Assembly (NCBI RefSeq): GCF_037860775.1
Contig: NZ_JBBEWC010000007.1
Coordinates: 186,001-250,000 of the forward strand
Direction: 5' to 3'
Origin: Emticicia soli
GTDB taxonomy: Bacteria; Bacteroidota; Bacteroidia; Cytophagales; Spirosomataceae
DNA: 64,000 bases
Of the stretch, positions 1-8,111 are shown piece by piece. Within the stretch, counting starts at the first letter, position 1. Each line of letters opens with the position of its first letter. The notes below the pieces were generated by a model that searched no databases, was not told the DNA's origin, and was given only the letters and a program-made list of their open reading frames with translations. Both the position numbers and the translations under genes were made by a program.

Positions 1-218
1 TGTGTAGCTATTTTACCATTAAAAGTCCGATGTTGCATTACCTGTGCAATACGATTGTAATTAGCATGATGCTTATCGTACGATAATTCATCATAAATCC
101 ATAGGCCAATCAGAATAGCAACAGCCATTCCTGTAGCAAGGCCGAAGATGTTAATAAAAGAATATCCTTTGTATTTATAGATATTCCTAAGTGCGATTTT
201 TAAGTAATTGCTTATCAT
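1..218 (-). CDS. FtsX/MacB-type ABC permease, N-terminal fragment (cut by window edge)
   Basis: Only the first 72 codons are inside the window; the 3' part lies to the left. The translation begins MISNYLKIALRN, then a hydrophobic segment at about residues 18-42, then an extracytoplasmic start with YDELSYDKHH. This matches, position by position, the N-termini of the two permease genes just upstream (MIRNYFKIAFRSL and MIRNYFTFALRNL, then a membrane helix and a FDTYH-like motif). It is therefore the third member of a tandem array of macrolide-exporter/FtsX-like permeases read on the minus strand. The start is the ATG at 216-218, directly after a conserved GC-rich repeat block. Substrate unknown. 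Confidence 0.85.
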   Translation of the reverse strand, partial: MISNYLKIALRNIYKYKGYSFINIFGLATGMAVAILIGLWIYDELSYDKHHANYNRIAQVMQHRTFNGKIAT

Positions 219-245
219 AATACCCCTGGCCCCTAAAGGGGGACT
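219..245 (-). repeat. Start-proximal block of the permease-linking repeat, copy 1
   Basis: In the minus-strand sense this block reads GTCCCCCTTTAGGGGC and then a second G-run, ending at the ATG of the partial permease. CCCC-TTTA-GGGG can form a small hairpin. A near-identical block lies at 2727-2754 in the same position relative to the next permease start. Its G-run is close enough to the ATG to affect ribosome binding, which is an inference. Confidence 0.75.
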
Positions 246-295
246 TTATTAAAATTTACATTTTATTTTATCTTAAATCCCGTTTTGCTTAACTC

Positions 296-346
296 GTGCG
301 TAAGCAACACCCCTTTAGGGACGGTCCGCCGCTGCGGCCGGGGGTG
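296..346 (-). repeat. Stop-proximal block of the permease-linking repeat, copy 1
   Basis: A GC-rich block of about 50 bases just downstream of the stop codon of the 351-2726 permease. It contains the core CGGTCCGCCGCTGCGG (plus strand) and small palindromes (CCGC-AG-CGG; CCCTTTAGGG). It differs at only a few positions from 2827-2876, which lies just after the stop of the neighbouring permease. The surrounding DNA is AT-rich, so the block stands out in composition. The spacer between this block and the start-proximal block is not conserved. Confidence 0.8.
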
Positions 347-350
347 TTTT

Positions 351-2726
351 TTACTCTGATTTTAAAGACTTTACCGGATTGACTAATGCCGCTTTTATGC
401 TTTGGTAACCAACCGTCAGGAATGCGATTAGTATTGCCATTGCGCCTGCAGTGGCAAATATCCACCATTCTAATTCGATATGATACACGAAGCCTTGCAG
501 CCATTGGTTCATGAAATAATAGGAAATGGGGCCTGCTATTAATAAGGCTGTGAAAACCAATTTCAAGAAATCTTTCGATAATAAGGACGTAATACCCACA
601 ACCGATGCGCCCAATACTTTACGGATACCAATTTCTTTTATTCTGCGTTCAGCGGTGAAGGTAGCCAAGCCAAATAAGCCTAAACAACAGATTAGAATGG
701 CAATAAAGGTGAAAATGCTAATCATTTCGAGTGCCCTTTTTTCTTGCCAGAATTTTGATTCTAATTGATGGTCAGCAAACTTGATATTGAGGTTAGCTTC
801 ACGGTCAAAGCCTTTCAGTACTTTTTCAATACGGCTCACAGACTCTGCCGCTGATAGGTTTTCAGCCAATTTTAATGTAATAAATGGCGCATTGGCTAAC
901 CGCATAAAAAATACCGTTGGCTTGGCATTGTCGTAAGGCGAATCAAAAATAATGTCTTCTGCAATACCTACAATGGCAAATTGTTTTCCCTCAAGCTCAA
1001 TAAATTCGTTTAGTGGCTTCTTAAACCCAATGAGTTTAGCCGCTGATTTATTAAGAATAACTGCCGATGTATCGGTCGAAAATTTACGGCTGAAATCTCG
1101 ACCTTCTATAATTTTCCAGTTTACTGTTTTGCCAAATTCAGGTGTTACTATTACTTGCCCGAAGCTTTCTGAACTATTTTGGGGTTTACCTCGCCAATTA
1201 ATGCCTGATTGGTTATGCCAGTTTTCGTTTATTGGCGTATTCATTTCTGCCATTTCTTCAACGGCACCCGATGCCAATAGCTGCTCTCGCATTGCCCAGA
1301 AATGGCCTCGGAGGTTTGGCGTCGTTTTCTGAATCTGAATTAGTCGGTTTTTATCATACCCTAGCGGGCGGCTCATACCATGTTTTAACTGCTGGCTTAT
1401 AACAAGCATTGCCACAAGCATCACAATTGAAATAGTAAACTGAAACACTACCAGCGTTTTTCTTAATACTACTTCTTTCCCTGAGCCTATTTTCATGCCT
1501 TTCAGAATTTTTATTGGGCTAAATGAAGACAAGTAAATGGCAGGATAAATACCGGCTAGCAATATAATAATGGTGATTACAGCACCAAACTGTAGTAAGA
1601 AAACGGGGTCTGTAATGTTGATTTGAATTTTGATAGCAGTTAGCATATTAAACCACCCCATAAACATCTGTGATAGAACCAGGCCTAAAAAGCCCGCTAT
1701 AAAAACCAAGATAGCTACCTCGGTATAAACCATTTGCAGAATACCCTTGCGAGTTGAACCAATGGCTTTACGCACACCGATTTCTTTGGCCTTAATACTT
1801 GCTCGAGCGGTAACTAAATTTACAAAATTGATGATAGCCAATAGCAAAATAAAGAATCCTATACTGGCAAATATTATTAGGTTAGTAAGCCCTGAACCTA
1901 CCGCTTTACCATTTTCGAAGCTAGGATACAATCTCCAGTCTGACATTGAGTGGATAAATATTTCGGGCTCAGATTTGTCTTTTGTATGAGGCTGTGCAAT
2001 TTTTGCAATCGCTTTTGAAACTGTCTCAAAATCGGTATTTGCTGCTATTTTTACATAAATCGGAAAAGAATTTTCTTCCCACAAGGGTTTTGAATCTCTT
2101 ACCCATTCTTCCATATTTGCGTAAGCCTCAAAATCTGCATAGAAGTCGACATTTCGGAAAGTAGAGTTTATAGGGAAATCTTTGTACACTCCGGCTACTT
2201 TCAAATTAGCCTTTGTATTGAAATTAACAATTTGGTTTATCGGGTTTTCTTGACCGAATAATGCCTTGGCCGTTTTTTCGCTGATTAAAACTGATGTAGG
2301 GTCGAGCGGGAAACTAGGCGAACCTTTTACCATTTGCAGGTCGAGTATTTTATTGCCACCTTTTTCCATAAAATAACCTCGTTTTACTACCGATGCATCT
2401 TTAAATCTTAAAGCTTGCTCGCCGCCAAAAGAAGAAACCACTACTTCATCAAAATATTGACCGTACTCATTTCTGAGTGCATCAGCCATTGGTACAGAGT
2501 TCGACTCAGTAGTGTTGATATTGCCATTATATAATAAGTTTTTCTGGAGTAGTCCAACACTATCATAGTTGCGGTTGTATGTATTAAATGCCAATTCAGA
2601 TTTTACCCAAAAGGCAATAATTAAAGTAGCTGCAAAGCCAATACTTAAACCAAGAATGTTCAATAAACTATAAAGCCTGTTTTTAAAAAGACTTCTGAAT
2701 GCGATTTTGAAATAGTTTCGTATCAT
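351..2726 (-). CDS. FtsX/MacB-type ABC transporter permease (791 aa)
   Basis: This is a membrane permease of the MacB/FtsX superfamily, in which such subunits use an ABC ATPase to drive periplasmic mechanotransmission or export; no ATPase is encoded in the visible part of the cluster. Its length (791 aa) fits the long, duplicated form common in Bacteroidota. There is an N-terminal helix at about residues 20-40, a MacB-type periplasmic domain to about 280, three helices (about 283-400), then a second copy: one helix near 430, a periplasmic domain, and three helices at the C-terminus. The motif ASIKAKEIGVRKAIG after the first helix of the set and its counterpart ERRIKEIGIRKVLGAS are the characteristic cytoplasmic loops. 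The protein ends YQSIKAALVNPVKSLKSE, as does its neighbour. It lies 150 bases from the upstream paralogue, separated by a repeat element. Confidence 0.93.
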   Translation of the reverse strand: MIRNYFKIAFRSLFKNRLYSLLNILGLSIGFAATLIIAFWVKSELAFNTYNRNYDSVGLLQKNLLYNGNINTTESNSVPMADALRNEYGQYFDEVVVSSFGGEQALRFKDASVVKRGYFMEKGGNKILDLQMVKGSPSFPLDPTSVLISEKTAKALFGQENPINQIVNFNTKANLKVAGVYKDFPINSTFRNVDFYADFEAYANMEEWVRDSKPLWEENSFPIYVKIAANTDFETVSKAIAKIAQPHTKDKSEPEIFIHSMSDWRLYPSFENGKAVGSGLTNLIIFASIGFFILLLAIINFVNLVTARASIKAKEIGVRKAIGSTRKGILQMVYTEVAILVFIAGFLGLVLSQMFMGWFNMLTAIKIQINITDPVFLLQFGAVITIIILLAGIYPAIYLSSFSPIKILKGMKIGSGKEVVLRKTLVVFQFTISIVMLVAMLVISQQLKHGMSRPLGYDKNRLIQIQKTTPNLRGHFWAMREQLLASGAVEEMAEMNTPINENWHNQSGINWRGKPQNSSESFGQVIVTPEFGKTVNWKIIEGRDFSRKFSTDTSAVILNKSAAKLIGFKKPLNEFIELEGKQFAIVGIAEDIIFDSPYDNAKPTVFFMRLANAPFITLKLAENLSAAESVSRIEKVLKGFDREANLNIKFADHQLESKFWQEKRALEMISIFTFIAILICCLGLFGLATFTAERRIKEIGIRKVLGASVVGITSLLSKDFLKLVFTALLIAGPISYYFMNQWLQGFVYHIELEWWIFATAGAMAILIAFLTVGYQSIKAALVNPVKSLKSE

Positions 2727-2754
2727 AATTACACCCCTAGCCCCTAAAGGGGGA
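2727..2754 (-). repeat. Start-proximal block of the permease-linking repeat, copy 2
   Basis: Second copy of the block at 219-245, again abutting an ATG (2724-2726). In the minus-strand sense it reads GTCCCCCTTTAGGGGCTAG and continues in a G-run up to a few bases before the start. A weaker, possibly related CCC/GGGGG hairpin lies just upstream of the RNase Z start (about 52951-52972). Confidence 0.75.
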
Positions 2755-2812
2755 CGTTTAAATTTGATTAGATAATTTTATGGCTCAACTCCCTTTTTAA
2801 ATATTGCAATTC

Positions 2813-2829
2813 CACAACTTGAAGTTGTG
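2813..2829. repeat. Perfect 17-base palindrome between permeases
   Basis: CACAACTT-G-AAGTTGTG is a perfect 8+1+8 inverted repeat. It directly borders the stop-proximal repeat block at 2827-2876 and is absent from the other inter-permease gap. It could fold in mRNA or be an operator; no assignment is possible from sequence. Confidence 0.6.
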
Positions 2830-2876
2830 CGTAAGCAACTCCCCTTCAGGGACGGTCCGCCGCTGCGGTCGGGGGG
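2827..2876 (-). repeat. Stop-proximal block of the permease-linking repeat, copy 2
   Basis: Second copy of the block at 296-346, ending exactly at the stop codon (2877-2879) of the first permease. The shared plus-strand core is GGGACGGTCCGCCGCTGCGG. Together with the start-proximal block, this gives each intergenic gap the same layout: stop codon, block A, variable AT-rich spacer, block B, start codon. Confidence 0.8.
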
Positions 2877-5267
2877 TTACTCTGCCTTTAAAGATTTAAC
2901 AGGGTTTGTTAATGCAGCTTTGATTGACTGATAACCAACCGTTGCAATAGCCACTGCTATAATCAAAACTCCGATAATGACATAGAACCACCATTCGATA
3001 TTGATGTGATAGGCAAAATCTTGTAGCCATTTGTTCATAAAATAATATGAGATTGGACAAGCCACAATGAATGCGATGCCAACTAATTTCAAGAAATCGC
3101 TAGAAAGCAGAACGGTAATACTTGCAACCGAAGCACCCAATACTTTGCGAATACCAATTTCTTTGGTACGCTGCTCGGCAGCAAAAGCGGCAAGACCAAA
3201 CAAACCCAAACAAGAAACAAAAATGGCTACAATGGCAAAGGCATTGAAAAGTGTCGCTACTCGTTGTTCTGTACTATATAATCTATCATAAGTTTCGTTT
3301 AGAAAATGATATTCTAACGGACGATTAGGCACTAATTCAGTCCATAGTTTTTCGGCTGTTCTGATAGCCTCCTGTTCTTTACCTTTTACAGGTTTTATAT
3401 ACACACCGCTGCGCCAGCTATCGCCGGTAAAAAGTACAAGTGGCCCTATTTGTTCGTGCAAACTCTTGAAATGAAAATCTCTGACAACACCAACAATCGT
3501 GCCTTTGCGCCCTTGAAAATGGAACCGTTTACCGATAGGTTGCTTGATATTAAACTTTTTAACAGCGGCTTCATTAAGTACTACGTTCTGATTATCAGAC
3601 TGATTATTTTCTTCAAACCAGCGTCCTGATTCCATTTTTAAGCCGAAAACCTTCTGATAATTATGTTCAACGGCAATTTGTGCAACAGTAGGCTGAAAAT
3701 CTTCTGGTCGGCCATCCCAGTCAAGGCTACCACTGTGTGTACTCGCTATATTTATAATATTTTGTCCGGCAGTGGTAACAGCTTCAATGCTTGATTCGGC
3801 AAGTAAGCGTGCTTTAACAGTGTTAAGATCCATTTTAGACTTAATATTCCAGGGAATTGTAAACTGAAACATATTTGCTTTTTCGTAGCCAAGTTTTATG
3901 TCCTTTATAAACCTTATCTGCTGAAATACCACCAAGGTTGCTATTAGAAAAACAGACGAAACAACAAATTGCACAACTACGAGTGTTTTTCGGAACGAAC
4001 TGTTGTTTGATTTTAAGATGTTATTTCCCCTGAGTGCCTGAATAGGTTGAAAAGAAGACAATAGAATAGCAGGATAAATACCAGTTAGTAGAATTGCAAG
4101 AAAAGTAGTGCCCAAAAGCACTTGCCAAAGTGTAGAATCGGCCAAATTAAATACAAAGGTTTTATTAGAAAGGTCGTTAAATACCGGAAGCAAACTGTAA
4201 ACAAGGCATAAGGCAATTAATAATGCTGCGGTACACATCAACACCGATTCAATCATAAACTGAGTAAATAATTGGGTATATTCGGCTCCGATAATCTTTT
4301 TAACACTAACTTCTTTGGCTCTTAGGCTTGCTCGGGCTGTAGAAAGGTTAACATAATTTATGCAGGCAGTAAATAATATTATTAAAGCCAAAGCTAAAAA
4401 AATGTAAGTAGTTTTGGCATCTCCTCCTGCATTAGTACGAGATAGACCATCCATGTGCATTGCTTTTATTGGCTCAGTTTCAAGGGTTATGCTGTCGTCA
4501 ATCTTACCCGTTTTTTCATCCTTTTTTGCTATCTGCACAATCCGGGTAATTTTTGAGTCTAGCGCAGCTAAATTGCTATTAGGTCTTACCAGAACATAGG
4601 TTTCATAATTGAAGTTATTCCAATTGTTATCGTTTTGTAAAGTATTCGGATTAGCCAGATGGGCTGCCATAGGTATCAGAAAATCGTACTGAAAACTTGA
4701 ATTGGTTGGATTATCTTTAAAAACAGCCCTTACCATATAGTCAAGTGTATCAATTCTAATTATCTTTCCACTTGCATGCTTGTTGCCAAATAATTGAAGA
4801 GCCTTAGACTCTGTAAGTGCAATACTTCTGATATTCTTGCCAAACTGACCAAAATCACCATCAATTAATTTGTAATCAAAGATACCAAACCAACTGGTGT
4901 CAACAGCGGCTATGTTTTTCTCTATTGTTAATTTTTCGCCGATTCTCATTGGAGCACCATTCCAGAATGGGTTTGCCAGTCGGGTAATTGCTTCTGCTTC
5001 AGGCAATTGTTTTAGTTGCTCGGCTAAAGGTAGCGGGGTAGTTGTCCAATGCCAGGTGTCGTCTTTGCTAACTTTATTGTGTGTAATTATTGCACGAATT
5101 CTGTCGGCTTTTTCATGATAGGTGTCAAAACTTAATTCGTTCTGAACCCATATCAGTATCAATACTGCCACGGCCATGCCTACCGCAAGACCACAAATAT
5201 TAATAAAAGAAGAAACCTTGTTTTTAAGCAGGTTTCTGAGTGCAAAAGTAAAGTAGTTACGTATCAT
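2877..5267 (-). CDS. FtsX/MacB-type ABC transporter permease (796 aa), first gene of the array
   Basis: This paralogue of the 351-2726 gene has the same architecture: N-terminal helix (about 18-42), MacB-like periplasmic domain, three helices (about 285-425), a fourth near 430-455, a second periplasmic domain, and a three-helix C-terminal module with the loop EQRTKEIGIRKVLGAS. It ends YQSIKAALTNPVKSLKAE. It is the first gene of the minus-strand array and has a leader of about 190 bases back to a sigma-54-like promoter at 5464-5481, with palindromic sites further upstream. No ATPase, HlyD-type adaptor or TolC-like gene is adjacent in the window, so the ATPase partner is either to the left of position 1 or elsewhere. 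Substrate cannot be predicted. Confidence 0.93.
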   Translation of the reverse strand: MIRNYFTFALRNLLKNKVSSFINICGLAVGMAVAVLILIWVQNELSFDTYHEKADRIRAIITHNKVSKDDTWHWTTTPLPLAEQLKQLPEAEAITRLANPFWNGAPMRIGEKLTIEKNIAAVDTSWFGIFDYKLIDGDFGQFGKNIRSIALTESKALQLFGNKHASGKIIRIDTLDYMVRAVFKDNPTNSSFQYDFLIPMAAHLANPNTLQNDNNWNNFNYETYVLVRPNSNLAALDSKITRIVQIAKKDEKTGKIDDSITLETEPIKAMHMDGLSRTNAGGDAKTTYIFLALALIILFTACINYVNLSTARASLRAKEVSVKKIIGAEYTQLFTQFMIESVLMCTAALLIALCLVYSLLPVFNDLSNKTFVFNLADSTLWQVLLGTTFLAILLTGIYPAILLSSFQPIQALRGNNILKSNNSSFRKTLVVVQFVVSSVFLIATLVVFQQIRFIKDIKLGYEKANMFQFTIPWNIKSKMDLNTVKARLLAESSIEAVTTAGQNIINIASTHSGSLDWDGRPEDFQPTVAQIAVEHNYQKVFGLKMESGRWFEENNQSDNQNVVLNEAAVKKFNIKQPIGKRFHFQGRKGTIVGVVRDFHFKSLHEQIGPLVLFTGDSWRSGVYIKPVKGKEQEAIRTAEKLWTELVPNRPLEYHFLNETYDRLYSTEQRVATLFNAFAIVAIFVSCLGLFGLAAFAAEQRTKEIGIRKVLGASVASITVLLSSDFLKLVGIAFIVACPISYYFMNKWLQDFAYHINIEWWFYVIIGVLIIAVAIATVGYQSIKAALTNPVKSLKAE

Positions 5268-5463
5268 AATTTTGTAAGGGAAAGGTGTTCGTTTAGGTTT
5301 AAAATAAAAATTTCTTTCTTTGTTTTATCACTTAATGCCTGTTACAGATAAAATATGAGACTCGATGCAATTGCAAACTTGTTTCATTTTTCAACAATAG
5401 ATACAATTCGTATTTAATCAAAGAAAAGAATAAATTTAAACATGATTCATCATTTAATAAAAA

Positions 5464-5481
5464 GTACAAATGATATGCCAA
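5464..5481 (-). promoter_or_regulatory. Sigma-54-type (-24/-12) promoter candidate for the permease array
   Basis: On the minus strand the sequence is TTGGCAT-ATCAT-TTGTA, against the RpoN consensus TTGGCAC-N5-TTGCA. The invariant GG of the -24 box is present with correct spacing; the -12 box has GT in place of GC. Transcription would start near 5453 and give a leader of about 185 bases before the first permease. The pair of palindromes 50-95 bases upstream fits an activator of the NtrC type. No housekeeping -7 box of equal quality was seen here. Confidence 0.5.
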
Positions 5482-5533
5482 GCAGAAAATCATATAAAAA
5501 CGAGGCTTTTTATGTTGTTTTTCAATAGTCAGG

Positions 5534-5573
5534 TGTCCGAAATCGTACAGTATGTTTGTCCGATACCGTACAG
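5534..5573. promoter_or_regulatory. Tandem palindromic enhancer/operator sites
   Basis: Two sites, 5534-5550 and 5557-5573, read TGTCCG-AAAT-CGTACA-G and TGTCCG-ATAC-CGTACA-G. Each is a near-palindrome (TGTnCG-N4-CGnACA), and their starts are 23 bases apart, about two helical turns, so two dimers would bind the same DNA face. Position and spacing fit upstream activator sites for a sigma-54 response regulator. The regulator itself is not in the window. Confidence 0.6.
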
Positions 5574-5579
5574 GCTTTA

Positions 5580-5610
5580 ACAACAAAAAACAGCCCTGAA
5601 TAGAGCTGTT
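5580..5610 (-). terminator. Rho-independent terminator of the oxidoreductase gene
   Basis: On the minus strand, AACAGC ... GCTGTT forms a stem with a short interior and is followed by a T-rich run (TTTTTTGTTG). It lies about 35 bases past the stop of the 5644-6564 gene and isolates it from the permease promoter region. Confidence 0.7.
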
Positions 5611-5643
5611 ACGATAGATAAATAAAATGCTGAAACAATAAAC

Positions 5644-6564
5644 TTAGTTATTGGCCAATATCTCTTTTACGCCCTGCTGGTAAGGGGTTGGTTTAAAATT
5701 GAAGTATTTTTCAAACTTGCTGCTATCAAAAAAATATTCACGGTCATACTGATAGCGCATTTCGTAGATTTCTCTCAGAAACGGAACAAATAAGCCTGCT
5801 AACTTTACCATAAAAGCCGGAAATAACTGATACTTGTCGCTTTTACCCATTTCTTTGGCAAATAGCCGAATCCATTCTTCGCCTGTTAGTGAATTACGGT
5901 CAGTAGGTAGATTCCATATTTGATTATAAGCCTCGGGAGTATTGCCAAGTAGGGCAGTAGCTTTACCTGCATCGGGTGTATAAGTAAAGGAGTGCTTCAC
6001 TTTAGCGTTGAAAAACCATTGCGCTTTTTTGTTTTCGGCCAGATTTTTATGTACCAGTTCAATCAATACGCTGTTATTTTTAATAACTCCATAAAAATCG
6101 GCTGCACGGGCAATGATTGCCTGTAAACCTCTTTCTTTTATGGCCTCTAATATCATTTTATTAAGCTCAACTCTAATCTCACCTTTTTTACTTGTAGGGC
6201 TAAAGGGCGACTTTTCTGTAATGTGTTTTACGTTGTCGCCGCCAATCATATATACATTGTCGAAAAAAACTAACTTGGCTTTATTTTCTATGCAGGCATC
6301 AATCACGTTTTTCATGAGCGTAGGCCATTGTTTTTTCCATATATCAAGTTTGTATTCAAAACCTACTGTAAGGTATACAATTTCAGAACCGCTGATGGCT
6401 TTGAAAACCTCATCTTTATTAGTTAAATCAGCCGCAAAAAGTGTATCAGTGTCATTTACTTTCTTTGGGTTTCGGCTTACAAGACGAATATCGCTTGTGT
6501 AATTTTTTAAAGCTTTGGCTAGTTCGGTACCTATTGTACCGTTGGCTCCTAATATGGTTTGCAT
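5644..6564 (-). CDS. Atypical SDR / NAD(P)-dependent epimerase-dehydratase family protein
   Basis: A Rossmann-fold oxidoreductase of the extended/atypical SDR (NAD-dependent epimerase) family, about 306 aa. The nucleotide-binding motif GANGTIG is at residues 6-12, followed by RLVSRNPKKV, which suits NADP. The canonical YxxxK is not evident, typical of atypical SDRs. I chose the ATG at 6562-6564 because the glycine motif then lies at its usual distance from the N-terminus; an in-frame ATG at 6609 would add 15 poorly folded-looking residues. It lies about 70 bases downstream of a Crp-like regulator on the same strand and probably shares its transcript. Substrate unknown. Confidence 0.85.
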   Translation of the reverse strand: MQTILGANGTIGTELAKALKNYTSDIRLVSRNPKKVNDTDTLFAADLTNKDEVFKAISGSEIVYLTVGFEYKLDIWKKQWPTLMKNVIDACIENKAKLVFFDNVYMIGGDNVKHITEKSPFSPTSKKGEIRVELNKMILEAIKERGLQAIIARAADFYGVIKNNSVLIELVHKNLAENKKAQWFFNAKVKHSFTYTPDAGKATALLGNTPEAYNQIWNLPTDRNSLTGEEWIRLFAKEMGKSDKYQLFPAFMVKLAGLFVPFLREIYEMRYQYDREYFFDSSKFEKYFNFKPTPYQQGVKEILANN

Positions 6565-6633
6565 GATATTTCTGTTGTTTGTTTTTGATGTTACAAAGGT
6601 CATAAACAAACAGACACGTGCTCTTGATAAAAA

Positions 6634-7203
6634 TCAAGAAATCGTTTTTCGCCTGATTCTGCTGAAAGTTTCTGGTGTCATGCCTAGCATAGATGCTATG
6701 TATTGTAGCGGAACTTGGTTGAAGAGTTCTTTATTTTTTTCGAAAAAAACATGATAGCGTTCTTCTGCTGTCATTGAAAGGTGACTAAAAATGCGGTCTT
6801 CAAGCATAGTAAAGCATTTGGCAATGAAAAGTTTTTCGAGCAAATGCCACTTTGGTATTTTGTTGCCCAACTGGTTATAGTCTTCTTTTTTTATTGTATA
6901 TAGTTCGGCGTCGCTCAGTGCTTGTATCGTCCATCGGGCAGGCGAATCAAAAACCAGACTCGACAGGTCGGTTATGAAATAGCCTTTTGTTGAAATCCAC
7001 TGCGTTACTTCTTTGTCTTCGGTGCTTACGTAAATTCGAAGCAGACCGGATTTAACAAAACTTAGCTTTTCGCAATACCTGCCTGTTCGTAAATAAAAAT
7101 CTCCTTTCTTTAGCGTTTGGAGCTTAAATAGCGAACTTATCATGATAAGGTCTTCTTGCTCAACACCAAAGTATGACGTAATGTATTTTTCGAGTTCTGT
7201 CAT
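6634..7203 (-). CDS. Crp/Fnr-family transcriptional regulator
   Basis: A 189-residue protein with an N-terminal cyclic-nucleotide-binding-like beta-barrel (about 25-115, including LKKGDFYLRTGRYCEKLSFVKSGLLRIY) and a short C-terminal helix-turn-helix ending LQYIASMLGMTPETFSRIRR. This fits the small Crp/Fnr group common in Bacteroidota. The effector cannot be told: the Arg/Glu cAMP-contact pattern is not clear. It is divergent from the metallophosphoesterase gene (start 7295) and upstream of the SDR gene on the same strand, so it may control either or both. Confidence 0.9.
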   Translation of the reverse strand: MTELEKYITSYFGVEQEDLIMISSLFKLQTLKKGDFYLRTGRYCEKLSFVKSGLLRIYVSTEDKEVTQWISTKGYFITDLSSLVFDSPARWTIQALSDAELYTIKKEDYNQLGNKIPKWHLLEKLFIAKCFTMLEDRIFSHLSMTAEERYHVFFEKNKELFNQVPLQYIASMLGMTPETFSRIRRKTIS

Positions 7204-7257
7204 TAAATTTTTATTGAATCTTAATACAAGGCTCCAAATTAAGAATAATATTTTATG

Positions 7258-7265
7258 TAGCTTTG
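7258..7265 (+). promoter_or_regulatory. Bacteroidota -7 box candidate for the metallophosphoesterase
   Basis: TAGCTTTG matches the TAnnTTTG consensus used by the primary sigma factor in this phylum. It would start transcription near 7272, about 23 bases before the ATG at 7295. No good -33 TTG lies at the expected distance. Confidence 0.4.
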
Positions 7266-7294
7266 AAAATCAAACACTAAACCTCAACCTATTT

Positions 7295-8104
7295 ATGAAA
7301 CGCAGCGAATTTCTTAAAAACATCTCCTTAGCTACTGTCTTATTAGCCGATGGCAGCATTATACCTGCTTTAGGTGCCGATTCACTTGCCAAGAAAACCA
7401 AACTAAGGTTTGTGGTAGCTTCTGATGGGCACTATGGCCAGGCTAAAACCGAATTCGAAAGTTATTTCGATACGGCAGTAAAGCAAATTAATCAGCAACA
7501 TAAGCAAGAAAAACTAGATTTATGCGTGTTTAACGGCGATGTGATTCATGATAATCCTGATTTTTTACCTGCTTCAAAAAAAGCACTTGATGGCCTTGCA
7601 ATGCCTTACTATGTAACGCAAGGAAACCACGACAGAGTTGAGCCGCAAGTATGGGAAGAAACCTGGAAAATGGCACTTGATTATGATGTTGTGGTAAAAG
7701 ATAATGCTTTTTTGTTTGGCACAACTTCTAATATTAAAGGGCAGTATTTATGCCCTAATGTAAGTTGGTTTAAAAACAAACTAGAAGAGCATAAGGATAA
7801 AAAGAACGTATTCATTTTTGTGCACATTACTCCGGTAAAATGGACGGATAATGGTAAAGATTGTATAGAGTTTCAGGAACTGGTGAAGCAATATAAAAAC
7901 GTGCGAGGTATTTTCAATGGGCACGACCACGACCAGGAAGGTATAAAAGTGAAAGATGGAATTCCGTATTTATTCGATTCTCATATTGGTGGTAGTTGGG
8001 GTACAGATTATCGTGGTTTCAGAGTAGTGGAACTTAAAAAGAATAACGATATTGTTACATATCTGATGAATCCAATAACAAAAATCAATGAAGCGAGTAT
8101 TTAA
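7295..8104 (+). CDS. Secreted calcineurin-like metallophosphoesterase
   Basis: A 269-residue metallophosphoesterase with the full set of metal-ligand motifs: DGH near the start of the domain (ASDGHYG), GD (FNGDVIHD), GNHD (TQGNHDR) and GHDHDQEG near the C-terminus. The N-terminus MKRSEFLKNISLATVLLADG is a signal-peptide-like segment resembling a Tat-style leader without the second Arg. The start at 7295 is preferred over the in-frame ATG at 7142 because the longer frame runs back into the divergent regulator gene and its added residues look non-coding. Substrate unknown. It converges with the SGNH esterase, 7 bases away. Confidence 0.9.
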   Translation: MKRSEFLKNISLATVLLADGSIIPALGADSLAKKTKLRFVVASDGHYGQAKTEFESYFDTAVKQINQQHKQEKLDLCVFNGDVIHDNPDFLPASKKALDGLAMPYYVTQGNHDRVEPQVWEETWKMALDYDVVVKDNAFLFGTTSNIKGQYLCPNVSWFKNKLEEHKDKKNVFIFVHITPVKWTDNGKDCIEFQELVKQYKNVRGIFNGHDHDQEGIKVKDGIPYLFDSHIGGSWGTDYRGFRVVELKKNNDIVTYLMNPITKINEASI

Positions 8105-8111
8105 TTTACTG

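Larger units (their letters stand above)
5268..5643. other. Non-coding region upstream of the permease array
   Basis: This 376-base stretch holds a sigma-54-like promoter (5464-5481), two copies of a TGTCCG-N4-CGTACA palindrome (5534-5573) and a terminator for the oxidoreductase gene (about 5580-5610). The open frame at 5332-5586 on the minus strand covers the regulatory sites, has no recognisable domain and is not called as a gene. Confidence 0.7.

Noticed and set aside
289..504. 71-residue frame at the 3' end of the second permease
   Set aside because: It is a shadow of the permease and the GC-rich repeat in another frame.
5332..5586. An 84-residue open frame on the minus strand upstream of the permeases
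   Set aside because: It covers the promoter and enhancer sites, its composition is that of AT-rich non-coding DNA, and it has no recognisable domain.
7142..7294. N-terminal extension of the metallophosphoesterase
   Set aside because: It overlaps the start of the divergent Crp-like gene and the added 51 residues precede a clear signal-like start at 7295.
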